Shown here one piece after another: positions 11,365 to 23,355 of a DNA stretch of 64,000 nt (positions are counted from its first letter, which is position 1; each line of letters starts with the position of its first letter). The stretch is from NCBI GenBank assembly GCA_000697665.1, contig KL197771.1:62594-126593 (forward strand). Reading direction: 5' to 3'. The notes under the pieces were generated by a model. The model saw nothing but the letters and a program-made list of their open reading frames with translations, searched no databases and was not told the DNA's origin. Position numbers and translations under genes: made by a program. This DNA is from Jaapia argillacea MUCL 33604 (taxonomy: Eukaryota; Basidiomycota; Agaricomycetes; Jaapiales; Jaapiaceae).

Positions 11365-13930
11365 ATGTCACGCAATACTCGGTCCAAGAAAATCGCTGAG
11401 AACAGCAATGCCCAAGCCAAGGAGGACGCAAAGAAATTGATGTACAAGGAGCGTGGCCAAAAAGCTGCAGCAACGCGGAAGGCAAATGCTATGGCCAAAA
11501 CCCAACCAGGTGAGTTTCATCATCGACTAAAATCGGGCTATGGACAGTAAAGCTTTGGCGTACCGATTCACAACCGCTAGCGCCAGCAGTAGCCGAGCCA
11601 CAAGGTCAAGCTGAGATGCATGATGTGGGTCAAGTTAAGCCAACAAATAGTTCTATGGGTGAGTTAGATGCTTGCTATCTCTTCGTCTTGGGGATTCACG
11701 CGATGGTCAACAGTTGAGGACGAAGCGACTCGCAAGCGCGCGTTATCTTCGGTCGTCACTGCTCAGCAGGGCAAACGTCTCAAATCAGGTAATGGCCTTC
11801 CCACGACTGTTTGTTGGCACTCACAAAGTATCCAGACAGAGACAAGCTGGTCGAGGAGGCTAACAAATCAGATGAGAAGGGGAATCAGAAGCGTCGTAAG
11901 TGTCATGAGTGGCGCGATAAGGATGATATTGACTGAAGGACAGGACATGGACCAGCCCGAATCCTTTCGGATAGCGAACTTGATGCGCCTCCAGTCGAAT
12001 CATCCCGCAAATCAAGCCAGCTAAAAAAGGGTGAGTGTCTTCAACTTGAATCAAATGGCAAATTTGTTACTCACCTGTTAATTGGAAAGGGGGGTCTGAT
12101 AAATCTGGTAAAGATGTCTTGGACGTTGATGAAGGCTCCTTCAACGAGGAGGGTGAGGATGCAGAAGTGGGGTTCGTGGGATCGGAGAACGAAGAGGAGA
12201 GGGATGCGCGAGAAGCTGAAATTCCCGAGCAAGCCGATGATTGGTTGTACGAGAGTGGAGTCAAGCCCTCAAAACGCCAAGAAAAGTTAGATTTTGAGGT
12301 CAGCCTAAGATGCTCGGTGAAATACTCTTGCTGACTGTGAGCATTGTTCGTAGAGGCCTTACTTCCCCCAAACTAATCCCAGGACGACAACTCCTGCCTC
12401 CAAACTTCCGTTGCCAGTGCGCATCGGCAGCAAGTCTACTCCTCGGCAAACCCCAGCAACACCGTCAGCTAAGCCTCCTCGCCATCGGAGGAACCGTTCC
12501 AGTGTGGATGTCAAGGTGCACCCCGTTACTATCCCTGTTGCTAGTCGGCACACTCCATCAATTGCGAGCAAATCCTCCACACATCCCCCACCAGACAGTT
12601 GCCCACGCCAGACTGCACGTGGTACAAGTGTGGCCCAGCTTGATGATGTGTCGGATGTTGACGACAACAAGGGGCTTGGTTTTACTTTGAAGGTGTGCCA
12701 TGCTATCACAACTGGCCAGTTTCATGTCCTGAGTGCCCTTCTTTCCTCGAGACGGAGATGAGCTGCGATGAAGACGTCAAGATAGGTATTATGGCCGCTG
12801 TAAATTCAAGTGTCCCAAACTATGCCGATCTGAAGCTAGGAGAAACGGGCAAGATTAATCTCGGTCAGCAGTCTGAGGAAGTACAGGACGTGATGCGAAG
12901 GTCGATCCCGCGATTGTTGCTGGAGGCTTGCTTCGAAAACACATTCCCTATCAAGAAGGAGCTTACAAACCTCACTACAGATATTTTGCTACACGTTGCG
13001 CATGAAATTGGCTACACGGAAATTGTCAATCGGTTGAATCAGAGGGCGGAAAGTGCTGAGGTGAAAAAATACCGAAGGAGATTTGCATCTGTTGTACGTG
13101 GTATTTCGATATCGTTCGAGTTAATATTGGCATCACCTCTGATCCTCCTTTATAGCCCGAATCCCGTTTCACCCTCGCTCGCGGTGATTTGAAGGATACA
13201 GCATCGAAATGTGTTGCTTCCTACCATGCCCTACCAAGTGACCGCGACAGCTGCGAGAAGCGGGTTGAGACTCTCAAGGCACGCAGCCCCCAATACCCCT
13301 TCATTTTCCCTGAGGGCCGCAATGTAGGCTACCCACTCCGAGGTTTTCTTTCGAGTGGATGTAACATTTCACTTTGCAGGGCAAGGGCCTCCTTCGTGAC
13401 AAGCCATTCCTTCACCCCATGATCATCTACGTTCTTCGAGAAGGTTTCTTTGGTGATGATTCCATTGTCGCTAACTTCCCCGGTGCATTCATCCCAAAGA
13501 AAGGTGCCGATCCAGAAGTCCCACCGCCCATGCTTGCGTTAGTAGCAACTGCGGTGCGTTCGCTTCTTCCAGGGCAGCTCCACGCATACTTACTTTTCTC
13601 CTCCCCCCGCCACAGGTTTTCGCGGCCCTGGATGAATGGACGTCTGGCACTCACACAACAATCAAGTTCGAGGCTAACAAGTATGCCAGTATATACCAAG
13701 ATCATATCCACACCCGTTCCGATCTCGAAGAGCTGCCAGCTACGGCTGGTACTTACCACCCCCTGATGGCTAAGATCTTCGCTGATGCTCAGTAAGATCC
13801 CACATCCTTTCCCTCCTTACGGTTGCTGACGTCCATCTACAGGTGTGGCTGTCGTCCAGTAGCTCGTGTCCGTCCAGCGTCTGAAATGATTCAACATATC
13901 AATCTTGAGGATGACAGTGATGAGGAGTAG
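11365..13930 (+). CDS. DUF6532 domain protein, second gene of the Plavaka element
   Basis: Twelve exons join in frame (11365-11509, 11548-11658, 11714-11788, 11836-11895, 11944-12030, 12090-12298, 12354-12692, about 12758-13093, 13156-13323, 13380-13553, 13616-13791, 13843-13930) to about 655 residues. The exon starting near 12758 is the least certain. The N-terminal half is basic or acidic low-complexity sequence (KSTPRQTPATPSAKPPRHRR; DVDEGSFNEEGEDAE), as in a nuclear protein. The C-terminal half carries the DUF6532 pattern: FLHPMIIYVLREGFF, then PPPMLALVATAVFAALDEW, then an N-K-Y-x-x-x-Y-x-x-H stretch and YHPLMAKIFADAQ. The domain is widespread in Agaricomycetes; its function is unknown. 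Inference: a DNA- or transposase-binding cofactor, like the accessory protein of plant CACTA elements. No disabling change seen. Confidence 0.85.
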
Positions 13931-14223
13931 TGTAGTCTCAGGCTCTCGGGTGCATCCCCATCTCGATTGTGTTTCGTTCAACTCTGTGTCATTCGTTTAC
14001 ACGTAATATGATCTGCTGCCTAATGCTCCTAACGCTACCTGGCAGCCTGAATATCACCTGAAAATGAATCTCCAACGAAATGAAAATATCCTCTTACCAA
14101 CGACCAACGGGTTGACTCTTAACGATAATTAGTCGATAATTGGTGACCAGCCCATCGCCAGCCTGGCGCAGGATTATTTTGGACTTAACTAAAATCTGAT
14201 AATTGGTGCCAAAGGCTAATTAG

Positions 14224-14274
14224 TTCTTATTAGAGACAATTTTATCTTATTATCGAATAGGCTTTTCCCTGATG
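14224..14274 (-). repeat. Right terminal inverted repeat of the Plavaka element
   Basis: Its reverse complement begins CATCAGGGAAAAGCCTATTC and matches the left end. Just inside, the octamer-plus motif GATAATTGGTG occurs twice (about 14134 and 14188). These may be subterminal transposase-binding repeats. Confidence 0.8.
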
Positions 14275-14276
14275 CA

Positions 14277-15834
14277 ACACACAGTTAACCAGGATGCACG
14301 TCATTGCACCGAAATGTTTCACAAAATACTCCAGAGACCATGGAGTCTGTAAACAACACGACACATCCTGGATGACGATGGGAATGTCAACGACAGACCG
14401 CTGGACAGCGAACGAAGAGGCACAGATGGATCTTACACTACGCGAGGTGAAACAGAAAGGACACACCGAAAAATCCTGCAATTATACTGACAAGTGAGCA
14501 GAAGAAGTATAGTTATGACATATCATGAAGACGCACAACGATAGACTTCACGCAGCGGCACAAACGCCAGTTGAGCAACGAAATACGAACCAAGGGCACA
14601 AGGACTCAGACAGGATTGACGTGGCAGTATAGCACGAGACAGACACGCCGAGACTGTTGCTATTGGAGAGAGCGGGCGAAAGTTGGACTGAGCGTTGACG
14701 TAACCCCACTGATCGGTCCGAGGGTGACAGCGATAGCGAGGCAAATGCAGAGTTCTCACTGCGCACTCTGAACTGACCAGCAAGAAGCGAAAAATACCGT
14801 TTGGCGCATTCAGTCTGTCGACGTCGTTCGTCGGTTACTGCACGTCACCAACCAGCTTCAAAAAAATGTTCCCAAATCAATAAGGGAACTATGACGTGAG
14901 GTGGCCGTCACAACGTCTGCTCTTTTGTATTGAACGTGTTCATTTCCCCTCGCCAGAACCCTCCTTTGAGTTGGGGATTTCGCTATATAAGGCGCAAGGC
15001 CGCATGCGCGGCACGACCCGCTACATTTTGCCAGACACCGGAGTTGTAGAGAAACATGAAGCAGGTTGTCGTCGGTAATGATATTGTACAAAGATTGGTA
15101 CAGGTCAAGTACAGGTTGTTACGAAAAAGCAGCAGTCGAAGAGCTCGGACGGTCAGAGGCTCGTCTCACGTCGCTTCTACCACGTCCCTTACATAGCCTC
15201 ACTATCCAACCATTGCTTGAGCCCTTGACGACACTATCGCAACCTGTCTCGTCAACCTCGAAGTCTTTCATCCACACCCATAGTCTCGGAATGAATCCCA
15301 CAACTTAATCTCTGAGTCGAGTGTCTTCGACTCCCGACAATTTCCAGGCAGACTCGGCGACAATGGCATCTGACGAAGGTGATTGCTAGCGGATAGCGAG
15401 ATGGCTGTCGGGCAAATATGGCGCTCATACGGATGATCAAGACATACCTCAATGACCTTTGAGCAGGAAATGCAAAACACTACCACACTGGCATGTCACA
15501 ACTGTATTTAGATGCCGCATATGAACAATTCGAGTCTATTCCGGTCCGTGTCGCATCTTGGTCGCGGCATCAAGTGCTGCGCATGTAAGTCCGTACTTGT
15601 TAGCATAGTCATTACCTGACAACAAATCTTGATTGGAATCGGGAATATATGTTCGCGATTGAGTTTCCAAGGCAGATTTCTTTGGATTACCTCTTTGAAG
15701 CCCCAAAATCCTCAAATAAACCCCCAATGAATCGAAATAAATTCAGAGAAAAATTCAGTTGTAGTTATGTGTTTGTTTTGGAGTGGCCAAACCAAGTGGG
15801 AGAAGTTTGTAAGTGATGGGGTGTGTTTAGGGCT
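14277..15834. other. Intergenic between the two transposons
   Basis: No gene I can support. A TATATAA box at 14984-14990 precedes a GC palindrome-like stretch (CCGCATGCGCGG), but no convincing reading frame follows. Around 15736-15757 there is a fragment (ATAAATTCAGAGAAAAATTC) of the AT-rich repeat seen at 22.5-23.3 kb. Confidence 0.4.
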
Positions 15835-15842
15835 GGTTCACC
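15835..15842. repeat. Target site duplication, left (GGTTCACC)
   Basis: GGTTCACC directly abuts the left end of the KDZ element. The identical octamer abuts the right end at 21994-22001. Confidence 0.8.
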
Positions 15843-15883
15843 GAGAATGTCCGACCCGCGGGGACTTTTGCCATATAGCAATT
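15843..15883 (+). repeat. Left terminal inverted repeat of the KDZ element
   Basis: It begins GAGAATGTCC and contains GCGGGGACT at 15858-15866 and CCATATAGCAATT. It is the inverted counterpart of 21953-21993. Confidence 0.75.
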
Positions 15884-16322
15884 GCCACATGTAAAGCAGC
15901 AAAGCAGAAAACTAGTGTTCTGCTAGATTGACTCTCCTAAGAAATTTGCTATTGCGACTATCTGGTGGATTTCTATGTCCCTCTTGGGCTCTAGTAATTT
16001 GCTCGTCCTTCAATATAGTAGTTTCCTCCAAGCGACTTGTGGGAATTTACTATTTTACGACGACACTTCCCGAGTCCCGATGACTTCAGGCTTGCATAAC
16101 GCGTTTTGCCAATGTCTCCCACCACCCTCATCATCACTGTGCACGTCCTCCTCCCCTCTGAGCAGTCTTCCTAGGCAGCACGAGGTTGGATAGGTCTGCT
16201 CTTTCGGATGGGTTTCGCGTTGCCCTTACACGCCATCTCAACGCCTTTGACATGCGGCCTTCTCATGGCCTCCCTGGACATCAAATAAGTCGAAGGCCGT
16301 TTCAAAGCACATCCTCCTACCA

Positions 16323-18518
16323 ATGGCTTCCGCACTCCTCCAGGCCTTGAGCTCTTGCCCGGAAATACTGGATACCTTGTCGCTTCACAAAATCTATCTA
16401 TTTCTCAGTCTCGTTCAACAGCTACGCCCCCGCATTGGTCGAGGGATCGCACCCCACGTTCCTGAACCTCCTTTGATTCTTGAAGACGACGTGGCAGGAT
16501 TTTTGGGGAGTGTACTGGGTGTTAATCAGACTATTGTCTCGAGATGTTGGGAGACCTTTCGTGTGTATGCCTGGGATGCAACGGGCTGGGGGGCTGATGG
16601 CCTCTTGGGGAACCCAGCTAATCTGGAGCTCTTTCTCCACCATGGTCTTCTCTATAACATTGGTGTGTCCATGCTTTTGTCCGACCTTTGAATCCTCAGC
16701 CTTACCGCCCTTCTCAGGCTTTCATGACCTTGAACCCCCAACTCGAATATGCATGGACCCGCGCTGCATACGTCCAGATGGCGCCCAGCCCGAGCTTGTG
16801 GAACGACGTTGCCACCCTGTCACCCTCTTTACGTGTGACGTTGGTGCCGTTCCAGTTTGGTCAAACTCTTTATACTGTCGTGGTGAGTCGTTATTGCTTG
16901 GGCATGGCTGTGGGTGTTCTAAACGTGATTACCTCAGGCTGTAGGACACGTTATCACCACAATTATTATGTCCACGACAGTGCAACCCAACGCACATACT
17001 ACCCTGGCATCCCTTCCATCCTACAGGGATCAAAACGTTTCTACTTTGAGGCATTGCTTTGCGAACGATTTCGCAACATGATGGTTTGCTCCTGGTGAGT
17101 CTATACATTGGATGTCATTGGGTTTTGACCCCCACTCACAACCATTGTGATAGGACTTCGGCAACAAATTGTGCAAGGATCTACAACCTTGAGACCCCAA
17201 ATGCAAGCTCACGACCTCAAATTCGGTGGCCTATCAGCCTGAAGATGGACTGCGAGAATGTTTGGGACGCGTTCTTCATGTACAGCCTGCTGAAGGATCA
17301 CCACGAGCAAGGAGCTGGTCTCACTCTCGAACACAAGGTCTCGTCTCATGCCGCTCGTCTTTTTCCTGCGCTTGAGACTCGGAACAAGGCGATGGTGGGA
17401 CCGGGCCAGCCTCGATGGAGCCATGCTTGTGACCTCTGTTGTGAGATGCGAACCACGCCCGATGGTGAGACATGTAAGTTATCTGTCAGATTTGTCTCTC
17501 TTATTTGGTTCTTATCCTTGACTCGGTGTAGGGGCCCTTCGTGCTGTTGTGACAGATGGCGTAACCCTCGGTCATCCATGCTGTCGTGTTCATGATTGCA
17601 AGACACCCCTTGAAAGCCAGCGGGATACATATTGTCCCCATCATGATGCTTTAAAGAAAAAGTGCGCTGTTGATACATGTGTCAACGAAATTGAAGCCGG
17701 CTTTCAGACATGCCCCCTCCCCGATCATCGCACACTTGAGGATAATCATCGAGAACAAAACCGCGCGATGTTTCAACTGAAGCGACGGCTCGAGAACCTG
17801 AAAATCTCCCAGACGGAAGATTCTCTTCGAACAGAGGATGGAGGCACGGTTGCAGGAGACGAGCTCGATGATGTTCAGTGTGAGGGCAAGCCGGAAGAGG
17901 GTAACCGGAAGTATCGAGCCCAATTTGGGCGGAGACGAACACATAACGAAGAGCTATGTGTTGCAACATGTGGAGTTATCCTTGGTCGCGCGACATTTTT
18001 CGGGTCGGAGGGTCCAAATGGTGTTCGAGTAAGTTCGAACCCATCTTCCATGTGATAGGATGCTCATTTCTTTGCAGGTCTTTCATCGAACTTTGTTCCC
18101 CACTCCACAATCATTGCCTGGGTGCATATTTCACGACAATAATTGCAATGTGAAGAAGGTTCTTGAATCTTTACGCGATGATTATTTCTGGAGGTGCGCT
18201 CTACCAGTGGATGTCTTTCATATGAAGACCAAGCACAAGGAATCTGATCAATACTGCAATTCCCGGTGTAATCCTGCAAACTGGCCAAGCCTGATGACTG
18301 TCGATGGGAAGTGGCGTTTCAACTCGTCTGCTGCAGAGATCACGAACGCATGGTTTGGAGGATTCCAGTCGATTGTACGAGAGATGCGAGTTGAGAGATA
18401 TAACTTTTTTCTTGACGAAATGATCAAGATACGCAATGAATTGATTGTGGAGGATCTCGAACAGAAGGGTGCTCGTCCATATAATATTCCTCGTGCTGTA
18501 TTACTTGGATCTACATAG
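16323..18518 (+). CDS. KDZ transposase family protein with CxC5 and CxC6 cysteine clusters
   Basis: Six exons (16323-16662, 16718-16882, 16938-17094, 17154-17473, 17532-18028, 18078-18518) with GT-AG introns of 49-59 nt give 639 residues with no disruption. Order: a helical N-terminus; the CxC5 region from about residue 115 (TRICMDPRCIR, SLYCRGCRTRYHHNYYV); the CxC6 region from about 335 (TLGHPCCRVHDCKTPL, YCPHH, KCAVDTC); and the C-terminal KDZ-like part. The last contains IFHDNNC, PVDVFHMKTKHK, and SSAAEITNAWFGGFQ. Asp513, Asp538 and Glu580 are candidate catalytic acids, by motif only. The clusters probably bind zinc and DNA ends. The protein would carry out transposition of the enclosing element. 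Start ATG chosen because it opens the conserved N-terminal helix; nothing upstream is in frame. Confidence 0.85.
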
Positions 18519-18698
18519 TCAACTAGTTGCTAGTACGGGATATCATGTTTGTAAAGTCATTAAGGAGGAACTAGTCAAGAAGGAATGGACGTGTAGGCAT
18601 TATCACCATAGAGGGGGGAGTAAAGGTAGAGAGCATGAATATACGTGAACAATCGGTGATGGGATGGAACAATAGTGTGTGGTAAAGGAAGGGTGCGG

Positions 18699-21389
18699 TT
18701 AATCATCAATAATTATAATGTCAGAGTCCTCTGTGAGGCGAACAGGGCTCTCCTCGAGCTTCACTGCAGCCTTGGTGGGTTCAACGATGTGGTCATCCTC
18801 ATCATCAGGGAACATGATAAAACCATATGTGTCACTAGCCTTCTTCGTCTTGATCGCCTGGTCCCGCAACAGGTTAAGGTCTGCTTGGATAAGTAGGATG
18901 GCGACCTCTGGGACTAAGACTCGGTTGACAAAAATATTGCCAGGTACGTGTATTGGCTGGGGTTCTGAGCGATTATTACGGCCAATGTACCTGATACCAT
19001 TTGTCTTGAGGTCAGGAAAGGCTTCGAGAAGGGATAGATAGATGGTTTGATATCCCTTCGGCCCATAACTAGAGGGGGTCATTCGGAAATTGAGAACGTA
19101 ATGATCTAGGAATTGGTGAAAAAACGTACTATCCAACACCAATGCTCTTCATCACTCCATATTCGCCATTGAGATAGAAGGTCTGCATGGTGCCGTCCTC
19201 CTTAACACTCTCCTCAAGCTTCTGAAAGTACGAATTGGTGTCTGGATCATGCACAATGTGCGAGAGTGTGGGGAGAAGGCTCTTGATACGCGACGGAATT
19301 TGAGAAAGGTTGATATCTGTAGGCCAGTGTTCCCGCGATGCCTGAGCGGCAACTGAACTCTCGAATCGATGTCGTTCACAATGCTGTGCAGCGGCGGTGG
19401 CGGGGATGATTCGGAGATGATCTTTATTTCGTGTGATTGCGAGATCAGGAGCTGGGGTGCTGCGAGCCTTGAGTTCATCACATTGGTCGCGGAGACATTG
19501 AGAAGGCCTGAGGGGATAGATTTCGTCGCAGAAGGGGCAGAGAAGTCGAGAGTCGAGAGCCATGAACCCATCATCCGATGAATCCGATGAATCATAGTCA
19601 TCATCAACAATCACACGGCTCATTGGCTTTGTAACCGCGTGGGGCATCTCTTCATCTGTTACGGTCGCCGGAGGATCCAGAGAGGGAGCAAGAACAGGTG
19701 CCTGTTGCCCAGACTCGATGTCCTTGAAAGCGGCCACGAATTCAGGCCATTTCCCATCTTCACTCGCTTCAAGACGTTTGAATTTGGAAATGAGGTCTTT
19801 TCCAAGAGTTTTGGCACGGCCATACACTCCCCAGTGGACAGAAAAGGTGGACTGGACGAACCGAGCACCGTCAAAGGCAGCGCAGAAGGCGTTGGGAATG
19901 CGGAGTTTCCCCTTGGAACGTTGGGCCAAAAGAAGATCCATCTTCTCAAAACCTGCGAGAATGTATGCGGCAGAGTATGATGTGGGCCAGATTGAAACAA
20001 GGTCTCCCTTCCGAGAGCGCCGCTTCCGTGACTGAAGTATAGTTGTTCGAGAGCTTCCTTCGACAAATGAAGGAGGAGCATCGCGCTCCTCAACCTTCGG
20101 GAGAAATTGAGAAATCGTAGACGGTAACTCGTCGTCACTTTCGGAGTCCAAAGTCAAGTCGATGATGTTATCTTTTCGGCGACGTTTTGGAAGTGGTTCA
20201 GAAATTTGAGTTTCGTCGTTGGGAACACTAATTGAATCGCAGGGCCATTCTCGTTTCTGGCGAGTGGAGGATGACGATAAAGGACTGCGCCCTGCACGGC
20301 CTTTGCCCTTCCCAGGGATGGGCCCATGCTTCCGGATATAAGTGTCCAGCCCAGGGCATTCGGAGTCACTAAGATGTGGACCTTGTAATCCAGATGGTAA
20401 TGCCCGGTAAAGGAGAATGTCGCCCTTGGCAACTGTTCGTGACGTAGCTCTCGTATGTCGCTCCCAGCCGGCATCGTAAGCCTCGAGGTAGATCTGATCG
20501 TTGAGGAGCCCAAACGAGTCAGAGATGGCGGGGTAGTGGGAGAGCGAGAACTTGGGGAAATGTTCAACGTCGACCGGAAATGTTACCGCCGGTTCGTTAG
20601 GCTAACCAGAATTATCAGCTTTGCTTGATTCGCACTCGCACTCGCCACACCGAAATAGCTGACCTTTGACCAATACATTATCTTGACCTGGATCTTTGTT
20701 GCGAGCTCAGAAGCACGTTGCTTCTTGTTAATCACCGAATCTTGCTTGGACGATGCTAATTGGTGTTGCTGTAACCACTCTGGACTGACATTTTGCCACA
20801 TACTTGCAAGGGGAGCCGCATGATGGGTTGATGGAGCTGTGAGTGGCTGGCTCGAGGACGACGTCGTCTGCGGTACAAGGGGTTGTTGTTGTATGCCCGA
20901 TCCTAACGGGGATGCAGTTCTGGTTGACGCCGCAGACAATCCACTACTGGAAGGCGAGATGACGTGGCGCTCCGTGGGCATGGTATGGCCATGTTGTTTG
21001 CTCAGTCGCGTCGAAAGAGCAGCGATGTCAGTTGGGTGAACACCTGTGGCGACTCGTTTCGCCAACAGCTCTTGGACAACGGCCGTCGAAAGTCGATGTT
21101 TATTGTATGCGCAGGCGCGTTGAGGTATTCCGGCTGCGATCTGCGACTTCACCAAGCTCTGGCAACAGGAAATACACTGCTTTCCGGAACATTGAGTACT
21201 GCCCTTCGTCCTCGTGCCCCCCTTAGTGACGCATGTCACCGTTGCACAATGAACGGCAGCGGCGGATCTCGTAGACGTCGACAGTGATGGCGTCGTACTT
21301 GGTTCAGATAGGAGTTGAGCATGTGGGGGGTTACGGGGTTGGTGTGATACGACGTGGTTTGTGTTAGGTAGATTTGCGAGGTCGTCCAT
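18699..21389 (-). CDS. RTC4-like domain protein, cargo gene of the KDZ element
   Basis: Three exons (21389-20688, 20601-19130, 19068-18699) join in frame to 847 residues. The N-terminus has a cysteine cluster (CATVTC, CSGKQCISCCQ, then C-x4-H; residues about 48-95). A middle segment includes a basic, nuclear-localisation-like EPLPKRRRKDN. Near residue 500 is CPFCDEIYPLRPSQC. The C-terminal part carries the RTC4 signature GVGYYGPKGYQTI. The intron 19069-19129 splits that signature, and removing it restores it exactly. The protein ends in a short acidic DIIIIDD tail. RTC4 in yeast is linked to telomere capping; what the domain does in basidiomycete elements is not known to me. Its place inside the terminal repeats makes it a transposon protein rather than a host telomere gene. 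Confidence 0.8.
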
Positions 21390-21952
21390 AGATAGCCGTC
21401 CTGATATAAGCGCCTTGACTATCTGCGGCGCTATGTCGTTGTGTAAAACGTCTGTGAGGAATAGAACGTAACGACACCACCGATTGGTGCACTGTCAGAA
21501 TGAGTTCAGTCAATGCAGAGGGGAACGGTCAACAATCGGACATACCGTGCGGTGTATACGGTTCCTGTTCAACGAGTTTCCTGTGCCCTTGTTGACGGAG
21601 GGCGGATTCAGCTGATTATGACACCGAGGGCACGAATTCAAAGCAGAATAGAGGAGCATATAAATATTAGAGCACCATGGGCATGCTGAGGTGAATATAC
21701 GATAGGGTAACAAAGAGGAGAGAGGAGAGAGGAGAGAGGAGATCGTCACTCGTGCCAAGTCATAATTTTTTTTGACACTCCGAGACAACCAGAGGGAAAG
21801 CGGCGGACCAAACAGCCAAATCGAAGACAGACTTGGGATAATATAGCATTTTTCCAGATTATTAGAGGGCGCTGAAGGCAGCGTCGCGCCAGGATGTTGA
21901 CGCAGCAATCTAGCAATTTAGCAGCTTGCCGGTTTGCCACATTGCTACCGTA

Positions 21953-21993
21953 AATTGCCATATGGGGGCAGTCCCCGCCAGCCGTACTTTTTG
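21953..21993 (-). repeat. Right terminal inverted repeat of the KDZ element
   Basis: The reverse complement begins CAAAAAGTACGGCTGGCGGG, aligning to the left end. It is followed immediately by GGTTCACC. Confidence 0.75.
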
Positions 21994-22001
21994 GGTTCAC
22001 C
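21994..22001. repeat. Target site duplication, right (GGTTCACC)
   Basis: Identical to the octamer at 15835-15842. Confidence 0.8.
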
Positions 22002-23355
22002 ACAAATTCTATGCTTTCTTCTTTGACGGGCGCTATCGGACAAAATGTGCTTATTTTGCCCGCCGGAGCAGCTCTGTATTGATTTGCCTTGCTTCAAATC
22101 ATGGTGAATAGCATTCCATCGACTCAACTCAACGGGAAATGATTGGTCTTGGTGAAAAGCCTGCTGCGGACAAAGGCCAAGCAGTTCTATCTAGGTCGAG
22201 TTAACTGCCCACTCAATTCGAATCAGTTCCATTCAGCTTCGTTTTCTTAAAGGAAATTTTGTTAACTTGGTTCCAACTGCCAAACTGGTTTGAGCCAAGG
22301 CTACGAAATCCCTGGGAGCCCTTGTATAACCATCCTTGGACAAACCTCATCAACCAGAGTTGTTTTGCAACGGTTTGAACTACCTAGGACTCGGTCAAAA
22401 CGACGGTAGCCGGTTCTAGCTCAACATTGCACACTCAGGTTAATTTTGTCCAATACGGTCCGTCATATTCTTCCCACCTTTTCAAGCCTCTTCCAGTTGG
22501 ATGTTGACTTGAATAAATCAAGGAAAATCAAAATAATTTCAGAGATAATTTCAGAAGCAGTTCTGTATGGTTTTGATTGACTATATCAAGTTTGAGGCTT
22601 TGTGGAAGAAATGGCATGAGTTTTGGACATACTGTACCATTTCGATCAATTCAACAAACTCGGGACTTTTTGATTTCTCCGACAAATCTCAGAAAACCCG
22701 AAAAATCGAAATTAAATTATTCCAGGGGTTAGGAGGAATCGGCTGTGACGCGTGGCTGTCGAATTGATCGAAATGGTACAGTAATATTTTGCTTTTCTTC
22801 TGCTTTAGAGCTTTAAGAGACCCAAATAAATTTGGAGAAACTCAGGGAAAATACCAGGGCCTTTTCTAAGTGGTCTGGAGGATCAAGGTAAGTTCTACCA
22901 CAATATGTTGCTTCTTCTTTTCTGCTTTGGAGCTCAGAGAGACATGGATAAATTCAGAAAATTCAGAGAAAATTACAAGAACAGTAGTCTTTGGATATCT
23001 CTAAATAACCTGAATGCCAGAGTTTCTAAGGTGAATGCCCCCTTTTTGCCCATTTGAAGCCTAACAAACCATGAGTAAATTGCAGTTAATTGAGAGAAAA
23101 TAACAAGGGTAGCTCTCTGTGGGTTTTTAGCTATGTAACATATTTGTTCTATATATAGAGACAAAGCACCTAGAATGATCCTTACTACACAGATGTGCGA
23201 CTTTGCAAGCCTTGGCAAGCAATGGAGCACTTGCACTACACATAGGCTGCCATAAAAAAGTCATCAGTAAATCAGAATCAATGGAGAGAAATTCTAAGAA
23301 AGGTCTTCATTGGTGGAGCTTGCAACACCGGATTATCAAGGCAGCCTCGAAAAGT
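22002..23355. repeat. Intergenic; degenerate tandem repeat of about 145 bp units (22.49-23.33 kb)
   Basis: No gene. From about 22490 on, an AT-rich unit recurs roughly every 130-175 bp (near 22500, 22660, 22805, 22950, 23085 and 23260). The better pair reads GCTTTAGAGCTTTAAGAGAC ... GGAGAAACTCAGGGAAAATA and GCTTTGGAGCTCAGAGAGAC ... CAGAGAAAATTACAAG. Copies are strongly diverged, so the array is old. Related fragments lie at 15.74 and 35.81 kb. Confidence 0.5.

Larger units (their letters stand above)
7700..14274. mobile_element. Complete Plavaka-type (CACTA/EnSpm-like) DNA transposon
   Basis: The 6575-bp interval is bounded by inverted repeats that both begin CATCAGGGAAAA. It contains exactly two genes, transcribed divergently: a Plavaka transposase and a DUF6532 protein. 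The first 51 bp of the two ends match at about 38 positions. The dinucleotide CA flanks both ends (7698-7699 and 14275-14276), consistent with a 2-bp target duplication but too short to prove one. A transposase plus a second, structurally unrelated protein is the layout expected for CACTA-type elements. The transposase reading frame has one nonsense codon, so this copy may not be autonomous. Confidence 0.85.
15843..21993. mobile_element. Complete KDZ (Kyakuja-Dileera-Zisupton) DNA transposon with RTC4-like cargo
   Basis: The 6151-bp unit is bounded by 41-bp imperfect inverted repeats, which align without gaps at about 29 of 41 positions and share GCGGGGACT and CCATAT-GCAATT blocks. It is flanked by a perfect 8-bp direct repeat, GGTTCACC. 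It holds two convergent genes: a CxC5/CxC6 transposase-family protein (plus) and an RTC4-like protein (minus), with their stops only 180 bp apart. Both genes are open across all exons. The target duplication and ends, found independently of the gene calls, show that the two genes move as one unit. Confidence 0.85.

Noticed and set aside
10359-11498. 379-codon minus-strand frame
   Set aside because: It is a shadow of the transposase N-terminal exon, kept open by the 21-bp repeat; the correct frame carries the CPGC zinc finger and the GIEG-LSQLLGLSY exon junction.
18699-21389. Host telomere-capping gene RTC4
   Set aside because: It lies inside the inverted ends and target duplication of the KDZ element and has extra N-terminal cysteine clusters, so it is treated as a transposon gene with an RTC4-like domain.
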